NCBI GenBank assembly: GCA_013396995.1
Contig: VWZP01006706.1
Location: forward strand, 62,001-126,000
DNA: 64,000 nt
Direction of reading: 5' to 3'
Source of the DNA: Dicaeum eximium
Taxonomy: Eukaryota > Chordata > Aves > Passeriformes > Dicaeidae
Notes under the pieces: model-generated
What the model was told of the DNA's origin: nothing
The model's input: the letters and a program-made list of their open reading frames with translations, nothing else
Databases searched by the model: none
Position numbers and translations under genes: made by a program
In this document: positions 50,030-61,500 of the stretch, piece after piece
Layout: the number at the start of each line of letters is the position of its first letter
Numbering within the stretch: position 1 is the stretch's first letter

Positions 50030-51195
50030 ACTACACCAAATTATCTGCTGCCTGTTCGCATTGACAGTTTAAGCTGTTTTTATCACCAGAACAGATTTAG
50101 ACAGCTGGTTCTATACTAATCATGCTAGAGTGCCTATGATGGCAATAGAGAGGAAAAGACCTTTTTAGGGTATCTCATCTACTTAAAAAGTGCCATATGA
50201 AGAGGTCATGGACTAAGTGATGGAAATTCCAATTGTCTTCATCTGTAAAATAAAGGAAACACTGGGGGCTGGCCTACAGCAATCTTGCTTAGGTGGCTTC
50301 TATTTTTCACAGCTGATTACAATGTAAAGATGCAAATATTTTTCTGCCTAGTTTGGAAAGCCATGGGGTTGGGGTTTAAGCAGGTCTGATCAGGTGTGAC
50401 ACTGAGAAGCATTGTGGGTGCAAAGAGAAGGCTGAGCTAAAAAGGGGAGTTCATGGGTGCCTCAGACACCTTTACAGGCAGCAGTGTCTAAGAGATTGTT
50501 CTGGATCTCAATTTTACTTCTAAGCGTGTAAAGAGCCTTACTTAATTCTTGGTCCTTAAACAGATTTTTGTAACTGGCTTGCCTGTTGGCTTTGTGTTTG
50601 GATTTCTTTTTTCTAGTACAATACTAGGAAAAAAATGACAACAGAATTTAACCAAGACAATCCTCACCTATTCTATTCTCTTTCAATAGGCCCTGGAGAC
50701 TTGATGTTGTAGTCATGCATAACTATTTTATGTTTGAGATTTTTTTTTCTTCTAAACTTTCAAACTGGTACAGACAGCAAATAATTTGTCTTATATTTTA
50801 AGTACACAATGGAACATAATTAGCTGCAGAGTTTAAAAAATCCTTTTAGAACAATAGAATTATTCAAATAATTATGTGTGTCTTTGGTATTTTTATATAT
50901 AAAGAGATAAGAAAACCCACACTCCAGTACAGGTATTTTGTTATTCCTTTTGACATTCATGTCCATTAAAGCAGCTTAAAATTAGGCTGAACTTTTCTTT
51001 TGGCTTTAGGGAATGACACATGCACATTTTATCTTCTTGTTCTTCTTTGGCAAATACTCCAATGTCTATTTATTTAAAATTCAAGGTGCATTTACTAATT
51101 AGTGCCAGAGGAACTGTAATCTTAATAGGTCATAATAGGTCATATATGTCATACTGTTTTATATGCACCTAGGAATACATAAAAATTAGATTATT

Positions 51196-51208
51196 GGGGG
51201 GGGGGGGG
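51196..51208 (+). repeat. G13 homopolymer
   Basis: Thirteen consecutive G bases in AT-rich DNA. The length may be subject to sequencing error. Confidence 0.9.
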
Positions 51209-51390
51209 CTATGTCATATTTGATAACAGGCAAAATTATTTAAACTTGTGACTTAAAAATTAGAATATGTCACATGAAAGCCCTGTGTGCTTTCAGGAAG
51301 TCTAGCCCAGAAGTCTGAGGGGTTGAGGTGTCAAATACGAGTCCCAAGGGAATATTTTACTACTCTATTTTCTTTGGCAAATGTAGTAAA

Positions 51391-51443
51391 TAGTAAACTA
51401 TAAAAATAGTAATAGTAAACTATAAAAAATAGTAATAGTAACT
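51391..51443 (+). repeat. AT-rich tandem repeat, about 22-base unit
   Basis: The unit 'tagtaaactataaaaatagt' is duplicated with a one-base A indel, followed by a partial third copy. Confidence 0.85.
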
Positions 51444-54400
51444 AGACTTCAGTGTATTTAAACAGGTATTTTGTATCTGATATTTTATTTTCTGAATTTC
51501 TTTTGCATGGCATAACTTTTGAATATAGGAAACTAGAAGAAACAATTTAAGAAGAAAATTAAGAAGAAAAAAATTATAAACTGCTCTTTATTCTGATTGC
51601 TGTAAATTTATCATTTGGGAAGGAGCAATGAGAAAACACAGTGTTATGCAATTTTTGTACTGCAGAAATATATTAATCTGCATATGTTACTGGCATAAGA
51701 TGCTGTCTCTCTATCTTTGCAAATATTTGAGTTCATTTACTGGAAGCAGTGGGAGAGTCTAGCTTTTACTTTAGCACTCATGGGGCAAAATATGTACTCC
51801 AAGTCAGCTGGAGGTGATGGTGGGGAATGACAGTATTACCTCCCTAAAGACTCTCCTGCACATGCTTAATGCACTTGTGAGTCCGGGGATGGGAAATTTG
51901 TGAGTTTGAGAACAGATGTGCCTGAGGCAGAGTGACGTGTGCCAAAGCTTTGGCTTCACCTTTCTTCTTCCCTGCTCTTTTATTTTAAGTGGATGGCTCC
52001 CATTCCAAGGAAGGGAAGCTGTAGCATTTCCTGTGGGCTGCAGTAAGTTCCTGAGAAGTGAGCATATCAGAACTGTAGTTTTTCAAACTTTACAATCTAG
52101 AGAGATTTTATGTACCTTCACTTTGTGAGGGTGACCTGTCTCTCCAGCTGTCCTGGCACCACCTCAAAGATACAGCTGTTCAAAGAAAAGACCTCTGCAT
52201 GTGTTTCAACATGGGTAACACTAGATTCCTCCAGGGTTTATTATTAAAGTACTTATCATGGTGGGTGAAATGTTTCAGAATTGTACTCTGACTCCAGATC
52301 TGTAGACCATTAAGGTGAGCATTAAAAAACTCTACACACCAGAGACAACTTTATGTTGCCATTTTGCAGAATCTTAGAAGGGATGAGCCATGTTAGGTCA
52401 TCCAGAAAATATTTCTTCCAAATGAAATTATTTTCCCACTAAACCTTCCACTCCTAGCAGTACTCTACATCCTCTCCTGTTTTAAATATTTCACGAGAGA
52501 GTTTCTACTTAAATTCTAATCTATGTCACATCCTTACCTCAGTGCAATACGGCAGTCTGCAGTGAAGAGAAATCCCATAGATGGCTAAAAGAAAGTGTTC
52601 TTTCATGGAAGACAATAAATTAAATTTTTCTAATTAACTATTGGGTATATTGGCTCAGTGGAATGTTTTCAAATTTTCAAATGTAGTTCTTAAATGAAAA
52701 AAATTTAAAAGCAGATTTTTATGTTTATTTTTAAGAAGTGTATTTAATAAAAAACCTTGCATGAATCTGGATATAATGTTTTTTTGTCTTTTCATGCTAT
52801 TAAATTTACAGAATTTAAACCCCCTAGAATTACTTTTTGTACTCTATAAATAATGACATTCTCAAAGATGAAAAACCTAGATAATCTACTCTATTATCCA
52901 ATGGAAAAGGCATCAAAGGGAAAATTAAGAGAAATAGACAGCAAAAGGCAAAAAATTTAGAAAGAAAAAGATGGAAAAGTATCTAGGAAAGTTTTTGATA
53001 CTTTTTGGCTTGTTTTAAAAATGAAAGCCCTTTGGAAATGTGCTGTTGATAGCTATTTCTCTACTCCATACTTTGGCACAGAACTACGTGCAGAGTCTAC
53101 TTATTACAATAAAGTGGAATACTGCCTGAGATGTTCAGCATTCCTGAACTAAAAATCTGCAGTTTCTTTCTCTTCACTTTAACTCTGTAATGTAGATTTG
53201 TTGAGTAGACACTTATACTCACCATGTACATATATAAGAAAGAAATTAGTTTAAAAATCTAAACACACTTGTTACCCTTTATGAAATGTTAAACTAAATT
53301 ATGTCCCCAGGTATGGTTAAAATTATGCTTGTTCAAATAAAAGAGATTTTGGCTCAATCACTTCAAAGAAGTGGGACTGATAAAATTAAGTGTCCTTAGA
53401 ACTAACTAAAATTGTTTTTGCATGCTGCTAATGTACTTTATCTACCACAATAGCTGCAGTCTACCAGTGCTTCATTGGTTGTCTTCCTATTTTTGAATTT
53501 ACCACATTCATCTGAATCTGTATCTCCAGTCCTATAGCTGGAATTTCACTCATTTTTAGATCTATTCCTGGGAATTAATAGCTAAAATTGTTGTAATCTT
53601 TATATTAATTTTATGTATTTGAAATTAGTTCCAATGATGCCATTGAATACTTTGCCTTGATTTAGCTTTATGTTGCATCACCATTGCTACTTTTTCCCTA
53701 CTAAGCTTCAGTTTGAATTACAGCTCCTCTATCAATACTATATTCATTAAGCTTTGTTCTTTTTACCAGGGCAAGGCAATATATTGCAGTTATTGGCCAA
53801 AATTTTGTTAAGAATGTGTAACTATTCTATGGACAAATATGCTGACAGACTACACTAAACTATCAAGAACATACTAGCAGATATTCTCCGAAATGTTGGG
53901 CTGATAATTTGGCTTCATAAAATTGCTGTTGGCTCAATAAGACAGGCATAAAACTGGAATTTTCTTCATTTCCTCTATGACTTCAAAGTTAATTATTGAG
54001 AGCATTCTCATTCCATCTATTATCTAACAAGTGAATATTTGGTATAAGGATAAGAAATTTTATTGGAGTTATTTCCTGATGGTCCTTTTTGCCCAGAAAC
54101 TTTAAAGACATTACTCTTGGTCATATGTATGATTTCCTGATATGGTTTATGATATAGATTGGCTGAATACTGGTTTGTAAATACTTTTAAAATGTTAATC
54201 TTTAGCTGCAAAATTTTATATACTTGAGGATCTAGTTGGATTATGTGTCTTATGTTTATGAAATATATTGAAGAAATAATAGTAAAATAATTCCATTTTC
54301 CCCACTTTTCTAATATATTAGAGATGGAAAAACCTTCTACAAGAATCATTAATCAGTCTACTTTTAATTTATATCTCATGCAGAATACAGTGGCAAATGT

Positions 54401-55615
54401 GATTATATTGTTTATAAGTCTACCGCTGTAGCTGCTTGCTAAACAGAGCATAAAATTAAAACTTATATTTCTTGTTTTAAAATTGCTTTATAGAAAGATT
54501 TTTATTAGTATTTATTGCACTGAGATAACTATTTTCAAAGATAAAAATCATCATGTTCCTTATTTAAGATATTACATTCAGACAGTTCCTTACAAAAGAC
54601 CTACAAAGAGACCTTGGGCCCCTTTGACTGCTGTCAGACTATATTTCCTACAGACATTAACCAGGTAGTTAAAATTATTTTAGTATGGCTATGTCCTTCA
54701 TTCTGAGATGTTCCCATCAAATATTGCTAAATGCCTAATTCAAATGGTTTTGATTTGCTCACAGTAAAGAGAACCTCACTGCTCCTCTCATCAACACTTT
54801 GAACAGATCACTAAGAGGCCTGCCAGAAATACTTGACCTTGTGCATCACGTGTGGATAATTAACTTATTCAACCTACTCACATCAGGTGAACTAGTAATG
54901 ATCATTACTGTCACCTGTATTTTAGAATTATATGTGTATGGTCTTTACCTCCATGTGGTATTTCCATCTACAAGGACACAATCTTAGATCTCCCTTCCCC
55001 CTTTTTCTGTCTGTCTCCCCCAGGCAATTTCATGGAGCTTTGATTAGTCCCTCTTTCTCTGGAAATCTTCCTTTTACCCATAAGGAAAGGAATTTTAGAT
55101 AAGAATACAGTAAAAGAGAGTAGGAAGACATAAACATAAGGATAATGAATAAAACTTATATTACATGTTCACAGATCCTCATATGTTGAATAATCAATTT
55201 TCCTAAAGAGGACTGTCTAATTGACTGTTCTTTGTATTAAAATTTAAAAAAAAATTGACCCCCCCTTACAAAATTAGTTATCTTTCATTAGTAAAAATAT
55301 TAATATTTTATTATATTAATTAAATTTTATTAATTTATTTAGTTTTCAAAAATAATTTTATTCTATGGCAGTGAGTAACACAGATTCCTCTTCATTGTGA
55401 TGAAAAGCATTGCTTAAGTCATTACATATATTTTCCTTTCATTTTACCCTCCCTATTTTGCTTAAGTGGGTTTAAAAAACAGCCCCATGTGTAATCATCT
55501 CTTCTCCATTCATTTTATTCCTTAGTCATGCCCTGATTTTTTTTTTTTTAATAATCATGGTTTCATAATATTCTTTTAATAAGGTCTGATCTGCACTGAT
55601 ACTGTACTGACATAA

Positions 55616-56079
55616 TGTCGTTGTTCTGGCCAGGACAGGGTTAATTTTTGCAGTAGCCAGGAGGGAGACATGGCTGGGACCCTGATGTTGTTCTGTACCA
55701 CCTCATGTCATCACTGGAGGAGGGGAAAGGGACTCTCTTCCATAGGGAAGGGGTCCCTTTTGGTCTTGAAAACATGGTGGGGAGAGCCATCTGGTATTTG
55801 TTTATTGTCACAGGCTCTGGGGTGAGCGTTTCTGCATGGGAAGCATTCTCATTTTGTATGCTTCTCTTATTAATATTGTTGCTGATACTGTTCCTTTTCT
55901 TATCTCACTGCTCCTTCCAGTACATTTTTCTTCTCAGCCCATGATATTCACCTTGTGTGTCTCCAGTTCTCAGGTCCATCCTGTCACTGGGGAAGGGGAG
56001 GTGAGACACAGCTGTGTGTGTTTTGGGAGAGCCTTGGTGGGGGCACTGAGTTGGGGAATACCATTCCTAAACCATGACA
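55616..56079 (+). mobile_element. solo ERVL-type LTR
   Basis: This 464-base element starts TGTCG and ends ATGACA (TG...CA). It follows the layout of the common bird ERVL LTR: a start block 'ggacagggttaatttttgca', a 'ggagggagacatggctggga' block, and a 'ctcatgtcatcactggagga' block. A central T/A-rich stretch (gtatgcttctcttattaata) follows, then a closing block that mirrors the usual ending 'aaaccatgaca'. Flanking pentamers are CATAA (55611-55615) and CTTAA (56080-56084), a 5-base target duplication with one mismatch, as expected for ERVL. There is no internal viral sequence on either side, so it is a solo LTR left by recombination. I see no good TATA box, so promoter activity is doubtful. Confidence 0.75.
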
Positions 56080-56084
56080 CTTAA

Positions 56085-58263
56085 CTATAATGGTTTAGAA
56101 GGGGCTATTGAAAACTGTGTGTACCTATATTACAGATTGCATTTAAATTTTTTCCCACAACATCCATTTAATGGAGGTCTCATGGAATAAATTCACCCAG
56201 CAATTTAGCTGTACCTATTTTGTGTCACAATGTTTTCTCCCTTCCTTCTTTCCTCCATCCCTCCTTTCCTGAAAATGGTCCAGAATAAGGATGTTTTCTT
56301 GCAGCTTGAAAAGAGACAGAAATTATGCTGGCTGTGTATTTCCCATATTCTTGATCTTCCTGACCTCCAACATAAATATGTGTATGCTGACTCTTTTGGT
56401 TGTGCCAAAGTGTTTTGAGCTGATTTAAACATTGAGATGTTAGGGTTTCTTGACACAGATAATTCTGATGGAAAAAAAAACCTCTTCATTTTGGCATACC
56501 TACAAGAATAATAACCTCTGTCAGCAAGGCATGGTTGAACAGCTGTCAGTGTGTTGAGGAGAGTAATCTTTTCTTTCAACTCAACAGCAGCCAAGACAGC
56601 TTGTCAGAGTGTAATTCAAAACAATAGACAATTCCTGAATAAAGAAACTCCAGACAACTGAAAGTAGAAGTAATTAACTTCATTCTGGAGGAATCATCCT
56701 TTGTTAGCACTAAAGATTCTTTAAATTCAGATCATGCAATATTGCCTTAAGATTTTCAAAGCATGGTTATTAAATTGAGTACTACTAAGATTACCATGCT
56801 CCTTCAAGTAACAAACAAAGAGATAAGAAGCATGGCAATGGTAGATTCACTCAGTCAAATACTCTGGCCCTGATAGTGACCAATATCAAACATTTGCAAA
56901 AAAAGCTTACCAGATAAGCTTGCAGCAACAACTTCTTAGCTTCTAGCCACCCATGATTCAGAGACAAAGTGTTACATTCATCTCTGTGTTTAGCCTTTAG
57001 TGGAATTCTGCTCTACTATTATGAGTAATTCCTTTCTGATTCCATTTTTGCTTTTGGCTTTCATCAACATCCCAAGGCGGAGTTCCATACATACCTACTT
57101 TTATATTAATCTGCACCAAATAGTTTTCTTTGATGAATTCTTAATCATTGTAAGAAATTGTGAATAATCACTGGGTATTCACTTCTCTTTATTAACTGTG
57201 ATTTTTGTGCCATTACCACTTGATTCTATGAGTCATCTTTTTTTCAAAGTAAAGAATGTTAATTAATTTCTCCAATATATAAGTTAATCCACAGCAGTGA
57301 TAAGGCTTTTATTACTTTTCCCATGCCTTTTTCTATTTCTGCCAAATATTTCAGTGGGAAGAAACAGAACTGTACAAAGCATGTAAGATGCATATAGTCT
57401 AGGGATTTATATGTCATGTTTTCTGCTTTATAGCCCATTTTATTGTTAATAATTCCTGATCTTATCTCTAGGTTTTCCACATAACATTGTTCAGTTTTTC
57501 ATTAAACAATCAGAAATTAGTCAAAGACAACCTTTCTGAACTGGAGTAGTTCTATTTAGATTACATCACAAAGTGACATATTTAAGATTGCTTTGTGTCT
57601 TACTTGATTTCCCCCCCCACCCCCATGGGCACTATTCACGTTTCAACTACAACTTTATTTCCCACTCTTACAATACTGTGAGCTCAGTTAAAATTAAATC
57701 TTTGCACCATCTCTTTATGGTCAGTCTTTATCTTTAGACATCTGGATGCTTCTGTGCCATTGTTATTCACAGCTCTGCTAATGATACTCTACCCACATTA
57801 TTTATAAATATATTGAACACTGTAGATATCATAGAAGAGTAGTTTGGTTAACTGATAAGTTATGACATTAGTAATTTGATGTTTTTTTTAGTCTTCTGGG
57901 CAGTGGATGCATACTTGACAATTTCTTACAGTTCATCTTACCATTTTGGTCTAAAATATTCTCTAATGATATGTTAGTCTGCAACAATTTCTTTACTTTT
58001 CCTCATTAAAAGAAAATTTCCAGGACAAACTTCCCATAGCTCCTATGCAGTGCACACCAATGCAAATAATGCTTTTATTTCTCCTATTCTTATTTTATCT
58101 TTCTCAGCTCTTTTGAACATTCATATTCCAACTTTTTCATCTGTTGACCTAACAAAATTTTTGTTAGTCTTCCTGTCAAAGTAATACTTTCTTTTTATGT
58201 ATTTAGCAAACTGTATTTAAAATATTTCTTGGTCTGCTTTTTAATCATTTTATATAGACATTT
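56085..58263. other. AT-rich non-coding stretch
   Basis: No gene or repeat family recognised. It contains a C-rich homopolymer-like run (C8AC5) at 57611-57624. A 129-codon minus-strand frame (56205-56594) has no domain or splice context. Confidence 0.5.
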
Positions 58264-58597
58264 GTGTGAGCCAGCAGAGAGCCCAGGAGGACAATTGCAC
58301 CCTTGCTTGTATCAGAACTAGAACTAGCACCAGAGCAGTGATTGTCCCCCCTGTCCTCACCCCGGGTGAGGTCACACCCCGAGAGCTGTGTCCAGTTCTG
58401 GCCTTTCACTACAACAAGGACATGGAGGTGCTGGAGTGAGTCCAGAGAAAGGCAACAGAGCTGTCAGAGGGGCTGGAGCACAAATCTTGTGAAGAGCAGC
58501 TGAGGGAGGTTGCACTGAGGTTGCTTATCCTGGAGAAGAGGAGGCTCAGGAGAGACATCATCACTCTCTACCACTACCTGAAAGGAAGCTGTAACAT
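58264..58597 (+). mobile_element. CR1 LINE, internal ORF2 fragment
   Basis: Sense ORF2 sequence without a 3' tail: 'gtgtgagccagcagagagcc', 'ttgcttgtatcagaactaga', 'agcagtgattgtcccccctg', 'ggacatggaggtgctggagt', 'ggctggagcacaaatcttgt', 'ctggagaagaggaggctcag' and 'accactacctgaaaggaagc'. This is the region encoding the end of the reverse transcriptase thumb and connection. Because CR1 copies normally keep their 3' end, the missing tail implies a later deletion or a second insertion nearby. There are multiple frame breaks. Confidence 0.88.
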
Positions 58598-61500
58598 AGT
58601 GCAGATGGTCTTTGAAAGGGAGTTTTTTATGACCATAAACAGTAAGACAGAACAAACAGGAGTTTGCCAGAGTTATGAAAACTTGCTCTGACTTGTGATC
58701 TGCCTGAGATTTCCATTTTTCCTTTCTCATGTCTCTAACAAGTAGGAAAACCAAGTAAAAAAGGAGACTTCTCTCCAAGACCAGAGGGAGATACGGGACT
58801 GCATTTTTCAGATCCACAAGTCATCCTATATTAAAGGAATCCCCATGATTTGTCCACCTGAGGGCTAAGAGCTGGCTCAGGGTACAGTGAAGGGCAAACA
58901 GATAAGGACCATCATACATCATTAAGGGGTGTTGGTTAGGTTAAAATGGCAGCCTTTGCAGATGAAAAATAAATTTAAGACACGCTATGCTAGCATAACC
59001 TGACAGGAGAAATCAGGCAGTAAAAAGAAGGGACTAAAACAATGAGGAGAAAACACTCCAGCAAATGTAACTGGATTTATTATCATGATTCACTGTCAGA
59101 TGAACTCCTCAGCGGGGTCACATCAGGAGCTTAACAATTTAAAAATATATACTGTGCCTCAGAAATCCAGGAATCTTGCTAACATTAATCCTAACATTCA
59201 TGTGAAAATTGTCAAAGCTAATAGGTTTAGGTATATCAAGTTTCTAATAGTCATAAAATAATTTTAACTTCTTTATATTCAAGTGCAATCAGTGAGTCCA
59301 GTTTGTTTGGGGTTTTTCTTTAAAAAGAAAGATTCACCTGCTGGTGTGTATGAACATACTTCCAGAAAGGAGGCAAGGCCCAAAGATCAGTAAATGAATG
59401 GTGTTATTGAAGTTATTCTGCAGTTCTGTGTTCTATATTACAAGCGTCATGAGTACTTCCTTGTAAGGAAAAAAGGTGAATATTTTCTTCTCTTTTCCAT
59501 GATAAACACTGGTTTAGAAGTGTCATTTGTGCTGTTCAAAAAGGCAACAGACAGGAATTCAGCATGCTTTTTTGCAACCCAGGATGTAATTTTTGCATAA
59601 GCAGAAGATACTTGTCAAATAACCTTTTGGCTAATTATCAATTTACACTATGAGAATAAACATAAAAAAGAAAAATTCTGTAACACATCTAAGCCCTGAA
59701 AAAGCAGACAAATGAAAACTGAACTTTGTTCTTTAATTCAATATAACTTCCTAATTAAATGCATCTTTCCTTCAATAATGTCATATATGCAACCCTCCTT
59801 GCAATATCAATTCTGAATGATATGCTAAAAAAGAAAGAGGCAAAATAATGCAGCTTACTGGTAATGAACCAAAGCCTACCAAAAATGTTAATTTTTTTTT
59901 TACAAATAAGTGTTCAAAACAAAATACAGTCAAAAGATTCCCATTTGGGTTCTTTTTAGCAACATTTTAATACTCCTCCTCTTCCCCCCAGGAAACAGTG
60001 ATCACACCCATGGAATTCAGTCTGATATGTAAAACAGTACTTTAAGTGTTGTGTCCCATATTTTCTTGGCCAGCTGTGGTGAGACATCAATCCTGCCTCT
60101 CTTGTCCCTGTAACATCTACTCTCAAAACACCTGTCAGGAAATGTGACTTTCCCACAGAAACTCAGTCTGAGCAAAGCAAAAGGTGCCTCCAGTCTGTGA
60201 AATGAAGGCAAAATTCAACTCATTGCTATTAACAAATACTACATGCAAGTTCTATGTGTTCCTCTGTCTGAATAGGCCAATTAAATGTCAGGATTAAATT
60301 AAAATATACCTATAGAGTCATGAACTTCTTATATCATGTTACTGCCATATGAAAGTAAATGCAGCTCCAACAGTTTATATGTGGTTGTTTCTTAGATTTC
60401 TCCAGAATGTCTTAAAAATTTCTATTGAAAAACCCCAAGGCTGAATTCTGGATTGTTTTATTTGTGTACTTTGTAATAGCAAGCTAGTAAATCAAACAAG
60501 ATAGCAAGCAGAAAATAATAATAATTACAGACAGATAGTAGGTAATAGATATCAGATAATTATAGAAAGCAGGAATATTTAATCTGAAATGGGTGTCAAT
60601 TAAGATCAGACCTCTACCCTGCTGACATAGGTCCTTTATCCTATGTATCCAAAACCATCTGGTGCAAAAAACAGCAGAGACTATTTTTGCAAACTCTCTC
60701 AGAATATTTACTTAAAAAATCATTCTGGGAGTCTCTACAGAGTCCTTACACTGTGAAGACAGGAGCCAGTAGTTCTTAGTTGTCCAGAACATATTTTATA
60801 TCTTTTATTATAAAGTATTCTGAAAATTACTCAGACACCATGACTCCTTTCACCTATTTGAAAAGTGAAATTCACCCACATGGAAATGGTTGCCTTTTTC
60901 CTTTTATTTTTTTTGTTCCTTTTTCTGTTACATTTTGTGTCTTTCATTTGCAGAGCATTTTACATAAGGTATTTTTGTCAGTTATGATAGCTGAGCTGAC
61001 AAGAACAAATCTTATGCTTGGTATTTTGTGTCCAGCACCTCAGTGAATCTCTTCTATTGGGTGGTAGATTCTGCTTCTGAGTGACAAGAAGCCTTATATT
61101 ATTCCTCCTTTGTTATTACACTGCATACTAATTCACTCTTATGTTCATTCCTAGGTAGTTTCTTGGCAAAATCTCTCATCATAAATTTCTTGTCAGAAAC
61201 AACAGACTGGCCTACGGCTTTTAGTAAATGACAGCAAATTGTACTCTGTATCACAGTGGCTTGAAAATGTGTTTGTAAACAATCAGATTTCCTTGTGTGG
61301 CACATTACTGGATACAACAACACCATTTTTCTATCTGAAACACAATGCTGGATCAATCTTTCATGGGAGCAGAGAATCAACACTAGACTAGAGAAAATGC
61401 AAAAGCATATTTAGTGGAACTTTCCTCTTATAAGCTTAAAGAATCTGTACTTCCATGAGTTTATAAACCCAGCTTTAAATCAAGTTTATTTAACAGTAAT

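Larger units (their letters stand above)
49584..55615. other. AT-rich non-coding stretch with small tandem repeats
   Basis: No gene or transposon recognised over about 6 kb. Small tandem repeats and a G homopolymer are listed separately. The final 400 bases before the LTR are extremely AT-rich. Confidence 0.5.
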
